Shown here: positions 55,207 to 63,910 of the stretch, piece by piece
Numbering within the stretch: the stretch's first letter is position 1
How the letters are laid out: the number at the start of each line of letters is the position of its first letter
DNA from: DATAUD01 sp036501665
GTDB lineage: Bacteria > Verrucomicrobiota > Verrucomicrobiia > Limisphaerales > Palsa-1400
DNA length: 64,000 nt
Assembly: GCA_036501665.1 (NCBI GenBank)
Contig: DASXZW010000045.1
Coordinates: 1-64,000 of the forward strand
Reading direction: 5' to 3'
Made by a program: the position numbers and the translations under genes
The notes under the pieces: generated by a model
What the model was told of the DNA's origin: nothing
Database searches by the model: none
What the model saw: only the letters and a program-made list of their open reading frames with translations

Positions 55207-56418
55207 ATGGCTCATATTGAACCGTTTCCCGCGCTTCGCCCGCGACCACAAATCGCCGGGCAACTTTGCGAATTGCCTTACGACGTCATGTCCTCCGCCG
55301 AAGCCCGCCAGATCGCGCGCGGCAAACCTTTCAGTTTTCTTCACGTCAGCAAACCGGAAATCGACTTGCCCGATGTGACCGATCCCTACTCGCCGCAAGT
55401 TTACGAAAAAGGCCGCGAGAACTTTTCGCGCCTCATCGCCGATGGCGCATTGAAACAGGACGAACAGCCATTTTTTTATTTCTACCGGCAAATCATGGGC
55501 AACCACAGCCAGGTCGGTTTGGTTGCGGCGGCCAGTTGCCAGGATTATTTGGACGGCATCATTAAAAAGCACGAATTCACCCGGCCCGATAAAGAGAACG
55601 ACCGCGTTCGACATATCGAAATTTTGAATTCCCAGACCGGCCCCGTTTTCCTCGCCTTCCGCGCCAGTCAACAATTCGATTCCATCGCCAAAACTCAAAC
55701 GGCTGCGGCCCCCGACACCGATTTCCTCGGCTCCGACGGCGTTCGTCACACTTCGTGGACTGTGCGTGATCCCGCGACCATCAAAACCCTGCACGACGCT
55801 TTTGCGGCAATTCCATATTTATACATCGCCGACGGCCACCATCGAAGCGCCGCCGCCGCGCGCGTTTTCCAATCTCGCAAAGGTGCGGGTCAAAGCGGGT
55901 TTTTTCTGACCGTGATTTTTCCGCATAACCAACTGCAAATACTTTCTTACAACCGGGTATTAAGAGACCTCAATGGCCTGACTCCCCAGGAACTGCTGAA
56001 GAAACTGGAATCCGTTTTTGAATTCACAGGCGGAGCCTCACAGCCTGCGGCGAAAAACCAACTGTCCCTCTACATGGAAGGCCAATGGCGGCCCATCCGT
56101 TTTCGGCCAGACTGCGTGGCAGGCCGCGCGCTTCTTGACAGCCTGGACGTCAGCCTTCTTCAAGATCACGTGCTCGGCCCGATTTTCGGCATCGACGACC
56201 AACGCACCAGCAAACGCATCAATTTCGTAGGAGGCATTCGCGGCCCATCCGAATTGGAAAAGCTTGTCAATTCAAAGGAATATGCCTGCGCGTTTTCCAT
56301 GTTTCCCACCAGCATGGAAGACTTGATGGCCATTGCCGACGCCGGCGGAATCATGCCGCCCAAGAGCACTTGGTTCGAGCCAAAGCTCCGCGACGGAATG
56401 TTCTGCCACATGATTTGA
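55207..56418 (+). CDS. DUF1015 family protein
   Basis: A 403-residue cytoplasmic protein with the DUF1015 opening HIEPFPALRPRPQIAGQLCE, the motif LPYDVMSSAEARQIA, and YIADGHHRSAAAARVF in the middle third, which resembles ParB/SerK-type nucleotide-binding text. Family function is unknown. It stands alone with the inverted repeat in its leader. Confidence 0.9.
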   Translation: MAHIEPFPALRPRPQIAGQLCELPYDVMSSAEARQIARGKPFSFLHVSKPEIDLPDVTDPYSPQVYEKGRENFSRLIADGALKQDEQPFFYFYRQIMGNHSQVGLVAAASCQDYLDGIIKKHEFTRPDKENDRVRHIEILNSQTGPVFLAFRASQQFDSIAKTQTAAAPDTDFLGSDGVRHTSWTVRDPATIKTLHDAFAAIPYLYIADGHHRSAAAARVFQSRKGAGQSGFFLTVIFPHNQLQILSYNRVLRDLNGLTPQELLKKLESVFEFTGGASQPAAKNQLSLYMEGQWRPIRFRPDCVAGRALLDSLDVSLLQDHVLGPIFGIDDQRTSKRINFVGGIRGPSELEKLVNSKEYACAFSMFPTSMEDLMAIADAGGIMPPKSTWFEPKLRDGMFCHMI

Positions 56419-56447
56419 CGGCCTTTGCCAGTTTTCAGCGGCGCGGA

Positions 56448-59291
56448 TTACTTGACTGACAATTTCATCAATGGTCGAGGCTCCGCCAAAATCGGCGGCG
56501 GCAAACCGCCCCCGTCCCAAATAAACGGGGTTCCCGATTTGTTGAGCGCCGCTTGCATCAATTGGATTCGCGTAGTCGCAGTGACAACCGCCTCGCGTCC
56601 CAGGTCATACCCCCAAACCCAGAACGTCCCATCCCTTGTCAAACCAAATGCCGTGCCGCTGACTCCCCAAAGCGCCGTCCAGTCCGAGCGCTTTCCAAAC
56701 TGTTTTGTCGCCGCACCTGATAATGGAGAAGCAGTCCAATATGGCGAATCCGCTTCAGGCGGCGCGTACCAGATCGTTCCATCAGCCCGCAATTCGCAGT
56801 TCATTTTATACGGCGCCTTCTCAATGCGGTAGCTGACCGTTCCCATGGGTAATCTGTCGCAAACAACGGCGACGGGAGCGTTTGGTTTAGGCAGGCTGTA
56901 CGTGACGTCCCATGTTTCACCCGCCCGATTTCGTGCATGACACTGGGCGTCAAGACTAATCCAATTGGTGTCTGCGCAAACCAGCGTAGGTTCATGGATA
57001 TTTGTGACCATCCAGGAGGCGCTGTATGTTCTCGAAATCAACGTGCCCCACGTCCATAAAGTTCCATCGGCTCGCAATCCCGTATACTTCCTGTTATGAG
57101 CGCACAACGCGGTCCAATTAGTCGCGGTCCCGATTTGCTCCGCCGTGCGGGAGGCAATAGTCGCAGATGGGGACCAACCCCATATCGTTCCGTCTTTTTT
57201 CAACGCGAAAGAATAATATTGATCGGACGATCCGATGTCCGCCCAATTCGTTCCGTCTATCGCAAGTTGCGTTTCACCAGCCTTGCTTTCATCCACCAAC
57301 CCGATGTTCCAAATTCTGCCGTCCGTTCTCACACCATAGGAATTTTGGCCGTCAGCCTCGACCTTCAACCAGTCACGATTAGTTCCCACTTGCGCAGGCA
57401 TTGCCGCGAGCGAATTTTGCCGCTGCCACGTCTTCCCCCACCGCAACAATGAGCCGTCAGGCAGCAGAAAAAAAACTCCGCGCGCGCCCGCGCGAAAAAT
57501 CTGCAACGGCGCATTGCTCTGCGTTATTGAGACCGCGGCAGGCGCCGGAAAGCTGGCGGGCCGTTGCTTTGCCAGCAACACCGCCGCCAACGCCACTAAA
57601 AATGCCAACCCAATCGGAATTTTCACTTTGGCTGGGACACGGCTCACGAATGCGCCGAACCATGTCCCGGCCTGATTTACAAGAATTCGCCAGCTCTGTG
57701 ATTTCCACTTCTGCGTCGCCATCTGGCGGAATTCCCGACGCACAGCGCGCCAGGCCCACACGCCATAAATCGCGTCGATCAACAGCGAAAAGCCCATCCA
57801 CACCGAGGTCTCCCCAAGCTCGCTGGGATCCCACGACCTAAACGACAGCCAATTGTAAACCGCGATGCACATGTGGAGCAGTCCGAATAAAATCCACGGC
57901 AGGATCAATACTCGCAACACTGCCTGCATCGTCGCCCTCACCTGACTTTTTGAAGTCAATGCGAACAACATCGAAACCCAGACCAGCGCAAGCAAATCGA
58001 ACGGCAGCACGCCCAACATCGCCAAAATCAACAACCCGCTTGCGCGATGCGCCTGTCGAATTATGGCAAAGAAAACAATCTCCGTGACAACGACGACAAC
58101 CAACGGTTTCAGAAATTGACGCCGAAGCGCCTGCCATTGTCCGCGCAGGATATCCGAAACCGTCAACGGAGTTGGCAGCAACAACTCAAACGCGCCGGAC
58201 CGCCGGTCTTCTCCCAAACGCTGACCCGCTTCGAGGGCAATCCACAGTTTAAACGCCACATTCAATACAATTGCGGTGAAGATGTAAGTGGCCTCGTCCA
58301 GCCACATGTTCCCTCCCTTGACCCAGCAATAAAGCCACCACACTGCTCCGATTATTATGAACAACCAAACGTGAATCGGTTTGAACCGCGCCCTCGCCGC
58401 GTGCCAGAAATAGGCGTTCGCATTGAGCGCATATCGACGAAAATCAATTTGCCCTTCCGCAGCGCCATAATTGACTAAAGAATTCAGATCGCTCCGCCAC
58501 AACGCCCGTCGTGAAACTTTTCGAGGAGGCTTATCTCCCCACGTTCGCGGCACAACCAGGCAGGCCAGCGCCGTGAACATCAACGTCAACAAGGCCGTCG
58601 AAACAATCGAACACCAAAAATCCCCCGGCCTGCTGGCGTTGGCCGTGTCCGCGCTTTGGATGAACGAATAAATCGGGCACGAGTAAAGAAGCGGGTATAT
58701 CCATCGCGACTTTGCGATGCTGATTCCGCAGGCAATCCCAGCAGGGAGTCCGACAAAGGCCAGCCAAAGAAGAAAGTTCGCCGCCATCGCCGTCCGGTAT
58801 TCCTTGCTGATCGCCGAGGCAAAAATGCCAACCGAAATGGAAAAGAAAAACGTATTGACGAGCACCAGAACCATGCGCCCGACTTCTCCCTGGCTCATCC
58901 CTCCCGTCATCAACGGCACTGCCAGCACTGGAAACACCGCCAGCAACGCATACAAACCCGTCACAGAAGTCGCCGCAAGCTTGCCCAGCACCACGTCATA
59001 GCCCTTCAAGTCCGTCAAGAAGAGAAGCCCAAGCGTCCCCTCCCGTTTCTCCTGGCTCAGGCAATCCGCCGTCGAACGCCGCCCCGCGAACAGGCAAAAC
59101 AACATCGAGACTCCCGCCAATCCCCAAAACAGCAACGTCCCCAATTTCGCGCCCGGATTTAAAACGGTTATCGCATAACTGACTATTCCGATTCCCAGCG
59201 CGAGTCCCGCCACCCCCGTCCTTGTCCAATATGTTCCTCCGCGCCGCGAGCCCTCTCTCAGTTCCCGTCCAACAATCGGCAGAACTTTCAT
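56448..59291 (-). CDS. ABC-2 permease fused to a C-terminal RCC1-like seven-bladed propeller
   Basis: A 947-residue protein. Residues 1-560 look like a large ABC-2 type permease with about twelve membrane helices (VLPIVGRELREGSRRGGTYW, then IVSYAITVLNPG and others). A final helix about 568-587 (KIPIGLAFLVALAAVLLAKQ) is followed by 340 residues of RCC1-like repeats: LLPDGSLLRWG, VRTDGRIWNIG, LKKDGTIWGWS, LRADGTLWTWG, a degenerate blade near AGETWDV, LRADGTIWYA and LTRDGTFWVWG, seven in all, enough for a complete propeller. Topology puts the propeller outside the cytoplasm if the N-terminus is inside. No ATPase gene is adjacent. I know of no characterised protein with this pairing. Confidence 0.85.
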   Translation of the reverse strand: MKVLPIVGRELREGSRRGGTYWTRTGVAGLALGIGIVSYAITVLNPGAKLGTLLFWGLAGVSMLFCLFAGRRSTADCLSQEKREGTLGLLFLTDLKGYDVVLGKLAATSVTGLYALLAVFPVLAVPLMTGGMSQGEVGRMVLVLVNTFFFSISVGIFASAISKEYRTAMAANFLLWLAFVGLPAGIACGISIAKSRWIYPLLYSCPIYSFIQSADTANASRPGDFWCSIVSTALLTLMFTALACLVVPRTWGDKPPRKVSRRALWRSDLNSLVNYGAAEGQIDFRRYALNANAYFWHAARARFKPIHVWLFIIIGAVWWLYCWVKGGNMWLDEATYIFTAIVLNVAFKLWIALEAGQRLGEDRRSGAFELLLPTPLTVSDILRGQWQALRRQFLKPLVVVVVTEIVFFAIIRQAHRASGLLILAMLGVLPFDLLALVWVSMLFALTSKSQVRATMQAVLRVLILPWILFGLLHMCIAVYNWLSFRSWDPSELGETSVWMGFSLLIDAIYGVWAWRAVRREFRQMATQKWKSQSWRILVNQAGTWFGAFVSRVPAKVKIPIGLAFLVALAAVLLAKQRPASFPAPAAVSITQSNAPLQIFRAGARGVFFLLPDGSLLRWGKTWQRQNSLAAMPAQVGTNRDWLKVEADGQNSYGVRTDGRIWNIGLVDESKAGETQLAIDGTNWADIGSSDQYYSFALKKDGTIWGWSPSATIASRTAEQIGTATNWTALCAHNRKYTGLRADGTLWTWGTLISRTYSASWMVTNIHEPTLVCADTNWISLDAQCHARNRAGETWDVTYSLPKPNAPVAVVCDRLPMGTVSYRIEKAPYKMNCELRADGTIWYAPPEADSPYWTASPLSGAATKQFGKRSDWTALWGVSGTAFGLTRDGTFWVWGYDLGREAVVTATTRIQLMQAALNKSGTPFIWDGGGLPPPILAEPRPLMKLSVK

Positions 59292-59309
59292 GCGCGGCGC
59301 GAAGTTTTG

Positions 59310-60158
59310 TCAGGTCACGAATTCCAGTTCCTGCCTGTGAGGAATCAATCCGTGCTTGAACGCCTGCTCGAGAAACCGCCGAATCGCCTCCCGTCCGCGT
59401 TCGCCGTAATCCAAAGTCCAATGATTGACATACATTCCCACGAATTCGTCCGCAAGATCAGCCCCCATGTCGCGGGCATATTGCAAAGCGTGCTGCACCG
59501 CCTCCGCGCGATGGTCCAGGCTGTATTGAATGCTCGCTGTCAAGATGCGGGAAATCTCCGAGCGCGTTTCCGCCGCAAATCGTTTATGAATCACGTTCCC
59601 GCCCAGGGGCAAAGGCAACCCGTCATTCTCGCGCTTCCACCACGCCCCCAAATCTTCGCAAACGAACAACCCCTCTTTTTGATAAGTCAACTGCCCTTCG
59701 TGAATGATCAACCCCACATCCGCCTTGCCGACGTGGACGGCTTGAAAAATCTGATCGAACGGAACCACGACAAAATTAAGTTGGTCCCCCGACCGTTGCA
59801 GCCAGAGTTGCAGCCCCAAAAACGCGCTGGTCATCGTGCCCGGAACGCCGATCCGGCTGTTCGCCACCTCCTCGCGCGACAGCTTCTTTTTCGCGACAAG
59901 CATCGGCCCGTAACCATCCCCCATGCTCGCCCCGCTCGGCAACAACGCATACTGCGCACTCACGTAAGCATAGGCGTGAATGCTGATCGCGGTAATGTCC
60001 AACTCCCCCCGCGTCGCCCGCTCATTTAAAGTCTGAATATCCTGCAGCACATGCGTGAATTTAAAGCCATTGGTTGGAATCAATTCCTTGGCCAGCCCAT
60101 AAAACATGAAGGCGTCATCAGGGTCCGGAGAATGTCCCAGCGTAAGCGTTTGCGACAT
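59310..60158 (-). CDS. mqnD: MqnD-like menaquinone biosynthesis protein
   Basis: A 282-residue protein of the MqnA/MqnD substrate-binding-protein-like fold. It opens LTLGHSPDPDDAFMFYGL, then DIQTLNERATRGELDITAISIHAYAYV and GVPGTMTSAFLGLQLWL. MqnD converts cyclic dehypoxanthine futalosine to 1,4-dihydroxy-6-naphthoate in the futalosine route to menaquinone. Other genes of that route (mqnA, mqnB, mqnC) are not in the window. MqnA cannot be excluded by eye but the SPDPDDAF start is closer to MqnD. Confidence 0.85.
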   Translation of the reverse strand: MSQTLTLGHSPDPDDAFMFYGLAKELIPTNGFKFTHVLQDIQTLNERATRGELDITAISIHAYAYVSAQYALLPSGASMGDGYGPMLVAKKKLSREEVANSRIGVPGTMTSAFLGLQLWLQRSGDQLNFVVVPFDQIFQAVHVGKADVGLIIHEGQLTYQKEGLFVCEDLGAWWKRENDGLPLPLGGNVIHKRFAAETRSEISRILTASIQYSLDHRAEAVQHALQYARDMGADLADEFVGMYVNHWTLDYGERGREAIRRFLEQAFKHGLIPHRQELEFVT

Positions 60159-60234
60159 GCGCCAAAGATATGCCGCCGCAACGCGAAGTCGAGGCGAACT
60201 AACGCCTCCGCCGGCAAATGACGACCACGATTCG

Positions 60235-61464
60235 CTAGTCGCCGGGATCGACAGCTAAATCCTGGTAAAGCTGCGGAAAATAGCTGTCCAAAGTTTTCGC
60301 CGAAAAAACCAAAGACAGCGAGCCTTTGACGCTTGGGGAATCGACCAGCCCTTCCCTCAACGCCAGCCGTATTACGTGTCGGGCAGATGTGCCGCTCAAC
60401 CCGACAATGTCCGGGACTCGGCCCCTCTGAATTTCCCCTTCGATCAAGGCAGCCTTTAGCAAGCGGCTTATCCGCTCACGCTCTCTTGATGTTAAATTCA
60501 ACAATTCAAAACCCAGGTGCCGCTCAATTCGGGCGCTCAAGTTCGGCAGTTGAAGCAACCCGCTCATGAATTCAATTTGATCCAGCGCAGTCCGTAGGAA
60601 AAAAACGCAGAAGTCTCCCAAAGCGCGATCAGAAAGGTTGCCGCGACCGTCCAAATCGTTCCTCCGCTCGCTGTCAGCATCACTCAAACTTCTGTAATAC
60701 TGTTGCCGATGACGCGCCAGACCACGAGAAAGCGTCCATAATCCCAGAGCATCCACTTTGCACTGGATAAGTCCCGCGTGGGAATAAAGACGCGCGACAC
60801 GCCCATTGCCATCGCCAAACGGATGAATCCACGTCAAGCGATGATGGGCCGCCGCCAATGCAACAAGCCGGTTCGTCGCGGACACTTCGTTGCCCTGGTA
60901 AAAATTGGCGAAACGCTCCATCATTTTTTCCAAAGCCTCGAACGCCGGCGGCTGATGCCTGCCAACTTCAACTTCAAAATTCCGTGGAATCCCTGGTTCA
61001 ATCCGATATTTCTTTCCCTTACGGTCTTTGCTGAAACGCATTTCTTCGGGCAGACGCGCATAAAACTCTTTGTGAATCCAGCAAAGGAACTCCTTCGCGT
61101 GTATGGAAAACTTCGGCTCCTTTTGAAGGCGATCAACCATCAATCTTTCCACTTCAATATGCGCCCGGCTTAATTGTTGGTTGACGAATTTTTCCGGATC
61201 AGACGAATAGTCTTCTTGTAGCGCGCGTTCTATGTCCCTCGGCAAAGTTTTGTGGCCTTCAATCAGGTTTGAATAATAACTGTTCATCTCGCGCACAAGA
61301 TCTGCAACGCGACCGCGCACAATAGGCGACGGAAGGTAAGATGAAAGCTGGCCAGCCTTGCGAATTATCTCGAACGTCAACTCTTCCAAAGCTCCACGCG
61401 ACCACTCAGGAATTAACGGTTCAATTGCTGAGACGTGAGTATGAAGTTTGGCTGTTGGCTTCAT
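60235..61464 (-). CDS. Second Fic family protein with inhibitory helix
   Basis: A 409-residue Fic protein. The catalytic loop is HPFGDGNGRVAR (His214). The N-terminal inhibitory motif is SNLIEG (Ser65, Glu69, Gly70), so this enzyme should be self-inhibited too. The N-terminal and C-terminal parts differ from those of the Fic protein at 21380-22537, so it is not a recent duplicate. The C-terminal third (LTSRERERISRLLKAALIEGEIQRGRVPDIVGLSGTS-type) looks like a winged-helix domain. Upstream it has an AT-rich 100-bp stretch. No small ORFs follow it. Confidence 0.94.
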   Translation of the reverse strand: MKPTAKLHTHVSAIEPLIPEWSRGALEELTFEIIRKAGQLSSYLPSPIVRGRVADLVREMNSYYSNLIEGHKTLPRDIERALQEDYSSDPEKFVNQQLSRAHIEVERLMVDRLQKEPKFSIHAKEFLCWIHKEFYARLPEEMRFSKDRKGKKYRIEPGIPRNFEVEVGRHQPPAFEALEKMMERFANFYQGNEVSATNRLVALAAAHHRLTWIHPFGDGNGRVARLYSHAGLIQCKVDALGLWTLSRGLARHRQQYYRSLSDADSERRNDLDGRGNLSDRALGDFCVFFLRTALDQIEFMSGLLQLPNLSARIERHLGFELLNLTSRERERISRLLKAALIEGEIQRGRVPDIVGLSGTSARHVIRLALREGLVDSPSVKGSLSLVFSAKTLDSYFPQLYQDLAVDPGD

Positions 61465-61576
61465 TTATCGTCGATGTTTTCGTCGATCAATAAAATTTAT
61501 AAATTATTATCGTATAATAACTTAAACATTACTTAGCGTCAACATATCAAATAAAACAGTCGATGTTGCGTCCCCC

Positions 61577-61610
61577 CTTAATCGTAATCCTACTCCTACT
61601 CCTAATCCGC
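61577..61610. repeat. TAATCC-rich repeat (family B), second location
   Basis: TTAATCGTAATCCTACTCCT followed by ACTCCTAATCCGCC. It lies between the divergent-facing ends of the second Fic gene and the HAD gene and is related to the arms of 52285-52363. Confidence 0.65.
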
Positions 61611-61628
61611 CTTTTAAATCTCCCCTTT

Positions 61629-62411
61629 CTACCCAACCTTGCCCGCTTTCCGGATCGCCACCTCCAACGCCTCCGCAACCCCATGCCCGCAATGCAGCTC
61701 ACTCACATGCCCCTCCTGCGTGCTTACCAACGATTTGATCAGCACAATCGCATTGGACGGCGCGCCCAACCATCGTGCATATTTCCGCGACAACATCGGC
61801 ACGTCATTCAAATGATCGCCCACTGCAAACGTCTGATCGGCGCTGATTCCCAATTGCCGCCCAATCTCCGCGAGTGCCGTCCCTTTGTTAAACGCCTCGT
61901 GGCTCAAGCGCGCGTAAACGTCGTTGCGCACCACAGCGAGATTCGGAACCCCTTTGCAATACTCGCCGAGATACTCGGAAATCACCTCCGCCTCGGCAAA
62001 AGATTCCGCGATGAAACAAAACGGCGAAAAAATGTCCTCGTAAATCGTCGCCTTGAACCGCGACTCCACCCACGCCCGCAATCGCGGCAAATCGCCATGC
62101 ACCCGGTGGAATAATTCCGCGTGCGCGTGGCGGCTCGCCTTGTTCCACGGCTTGTCCTCCACGAATTCCGTCTGGTTCCGGCGATAAATTTCCCGCTCCA
62201 CGATCACCACGAAATCCGGCTTGATCGTCAGATGCGAGCGCCCCAATGTTTCGAGAAGACTCGATAAATCCCGGCCCGTGTTGATCACCCACGTCGCCCC
62301 GCCGGCCTGCAATCCGCAGATGAGCTTCTGCAACTTCTCCGGCACGGGCGGATTTTCAAATTCCGCGAACAACGTCCCGTCAAAATCCGTCGATATAAGT
62401 TTGAGCGCCAT
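61629..62411 (-). CDS. HAD-superfamily (Cof-type) phosphatase
   Basis: A 260-residue enzyme from ATG at 62411. Nucleophile motif DFDGTLF (the first Asp near residue 9), T in VINTGRD, and motif IV FAVGDHLNDVPML with two acids for Mg2+. A Cof-type cap with DIFSPFCFIAESFAEAEVISEYLGE is inserted. Typical substrates are sugar phosphates. The longer frame to 62477 runs into the divergent leader. Sucrose-phosphatase is a possible alternative, not supported by special residues. Confidence 0.92.
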   Translation of the reverse strand: MALKLISTDFDGTLFAEFENPPVPEKLQKLICGLQAGGATWVINTGRDLSSLLETLGRSHLTIKPDFVVIVEREIYRRNQTEFVEDKPWNKASRHAHAELFHRVHGDLPRLRAWVESRFKATIYEDIFSPFCFIAESFAEAEVISEYLGEYCKGVPNLAVVRNDVYARLSHEAFNKGTALAEIGRQLGISADQTFAVGDHLNDVPMLSRKYARWLGAPSNAIVLIKSLVSTQEGHVSELHCGHGVAEALEVAIRKAGKVG

Positions 62412-62470
62412 GTCAGTTAATTTATTGGTCTTCCACGTTCGCCGATAATCGTATATGTTGCCCCAGCGAG

Positions 62471-62896
62471 ATGCCAAGCCTTCAAGACCAGTTCGACGAC
62501 GCCATGTTTGAGTTCAGCACCGGCAACACCGAAGGCGCCATTCAACAATTGAAGGCGATCCTCGCCGAAGACCCGCAGTTTTTCGACGCGCAACTCTCGC
62601 TCGGCGGCGCTTATTTCGCGCAGGGCGATTACGCCGCCGCCATCGCCGAAGGCCACAAAGCCGAAAAACTCAAGCCGCACGACCAACTCGTCCACACGAA
62701 TTTGTCGCGGGCTTACATGAAAATTGGCGATAAAACGACCGCCGAACATCACGGCCTTCAAGCGCGAATCGCCTCATGGCGCGGCAACATGGGCCCTCCG
62801 ACAGCAGCCCCAACTGATTCCGCTCTCGAAATGGCCAAGCCCAAACCGCCGCCCCAAACGTTTCCCGAAATGCCCTGGAAAAAGAACAAAACATGA
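62471..62896 (+). CDS. Tetratricopeptide repeat protein
   Basis: A 141-residue protein with three TPRs: FEFSTGNTEGAIQQLKAI, AQLSLGGAYFAQGDYAAA and TNLSRAYMKIGDKTTA, then a Pro-rich tail (TPTAAPTDSALEMAKPKPPPQ). It has no signal, so cytoplasmic. Its stop overlaps the next start by 4 bp (ATGA). Probably a small scaffold. Confidence 0.9.
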   Translation: MPSLQDQFDDAMFEFSTGNTEGAIQQLKAILAEDPQFFDAQLSLGGAYFAQGDYAAAIAEGHKAEKLKPHDQLVHTNLSRAYMKIGDKTTAEHHGLQARIASWRGNMGPPTAAPTDSALEMAKPKPPPQTFPEMPWKKNKT

Positions 62897-63171
62897 AATC
62901 CGCCTACGAACTCGCAATGGACCGATTGAGCAAAAGCGCTCCCACCGTCAAAATATCGGACGAACAGAAAAAGCAGCTTGCCGAATTGGATGCAAAGTAC
63001 GCCGCAAAAATCGCCGAGCGCGAAATTTTTCTAAAAAAAGAAACCGCCGCCGCCGCCGAAAAAGGAGATTTTGAAGCCGTCGCTCAAATGGAAAAACAAC
63101 TCATCAGCACCCGCAGGTCACTCCAGTCCGAACTGGAAGAAAAAAAAGAAAAAATCCGCAACGGCAAATAG
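62893..63171 (+). CDS. Small charged coiled-coil protein
   Basis: A 92-residue Lys/Glu/Ala-rich helix with heptad periodicity from about residue 20 to the end (AELDAKYAAKIAEREIFLKK, then KQLISTRRSLQSELEEKKEK). Translationally coupled to the TPR gene, so the two may bind each other. No recognised family and no signal. A partner of the TPR protein is likely only by context. Confidence 0.75.
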   Translation: MKSAYELAMDRLSKSAPTVKISDEQKKQLAELDAKYAAKIAEREIFLKKETAAAAEKGDFEAVAQMEKQLISTRRSLQSELEEKKEKIRNGK

Positions 63172-63178
63172 TTTTTTT

Positions 63179-63205
63179 GGTAGGGCGGTGCTGCTGCGCC
63201 GCCTC
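63179..63205 (+). terminator. Probable hairpin terminator/repeat (GGTAGGGCG type)
   Basis: GGTAGGGCGGTGCTGCTGCG followed by CCGCCTC: an 8-bp stem (GGCGGTGC with GCGCCGCC, one mismatch) and a four-base loop, then CATTTT. It begins 8 bp after the coiled-coil stop. It may serve as terminator and also resembles the GGTAGGG opening of repeat family A. Confidence 0.5.
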
Positions 63206-63265
63206 ATTTTCGATTCAGAAACCCGAATTCTGTTTTGTGACTTTATAATTCTTAATTCCTAATTC

Positions 63266-63769
63266 TTAATTTGTCAGAATCAGCTCCATATAAACCACAT
63301 CCAACCATCGGTCGTGCTTAAACCCCACCTGTTTAAACCGGCCGACGTGTTCAAAGCCAAACTTCGCATGAAGCGAAACGCTCCCGGTTTGATCGCCGTC
63401 AATCGCCCCGATCATCGCTCGATGTCCTAAATTTTTTGCCCGCGCAATCAAATCCGCGAGCAACAAAGCGCCAAACCCGCGCCGTTGATGTTGATGATGC
63501 ACATAAATGGAATCCTCCACCGTATGTCTGTAAGCAGACCGCGCGTGAAACGCCGAAAGCGATCCCCACGCGACGACTTGTCCATCCGCCTCCGCCACAA
63601 TCACCGGATGCTCCGCGCCGTGATGACCAAACCACTCCCGCCTCCGCTCAATTGGCTCCGGCTCCTCCTGATAAGTGCAAGTCGAATGCAGCACGTAATG
63701 GTTGTAAATGTCGTTAATCGCCACCAAATCCCGTTCCTCCGCAAGTCTAATACTGTAAGTCGATTTCAT
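63266..63769 (-). CDS. GNAT-family N-acetyltransferase (phosphinothricin-acetyltransferase-like)
   Basis: A 167-residue enzyme from ATG at 63769. It opens IRLAEERDLVAINDIYNHYV, typical of PAT/Bar-like acetyltransferases, and has EPEPIERRREWF and the acetyl-CoA loop HHQHQRRGFGALL (R-x-x-G-x-G-A). Longer frame to 63823 is less like the family. These enzymes acetylate amino groups of amino acid-like toxins or metabolites such as methionine sulfone. Confidence 0.93.
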   Translation of the reverse strand: MKSTYSIRLAEERDLVAINDIYNHYVLHSTCTYQEEPEPIERRREWFGHHGAEHPVIVAEADGQVVAWGSLSAFHARSAYRHTVEDSIYVHHQHQRRGFGALLLADLIARAKNLGHRAMIGAIDGDQTGSVSLHAKFGFEHVGRFKQVGFKHDRWLDVVYMELILTN

Positions 63770-63841
63770 CTCAGTGCAATTGTGTACGCCGTCCCATACC
63801 AAGCGAGTCAAGCCCATTTGCATACAACGGAATTGGCCTTC

Positions 63842-63867
63842 CCCTCCTAATCCTAATCATAATCCTT
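63842..63867. repeat. TAATCC-rich repeat (family B), third location
   Basis: CCCTCCTAATCCTAATCATA followed by ATCCTT. It lies upstream of the GNAT gene start. Same type as 52285-52363 and 61577-61610. Confidence 0.6.
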
Positions 63868-63910
63868 CCAACAAACACAACGGACCTCCGACCAACCGCA
63901 ACCTTCGGCC

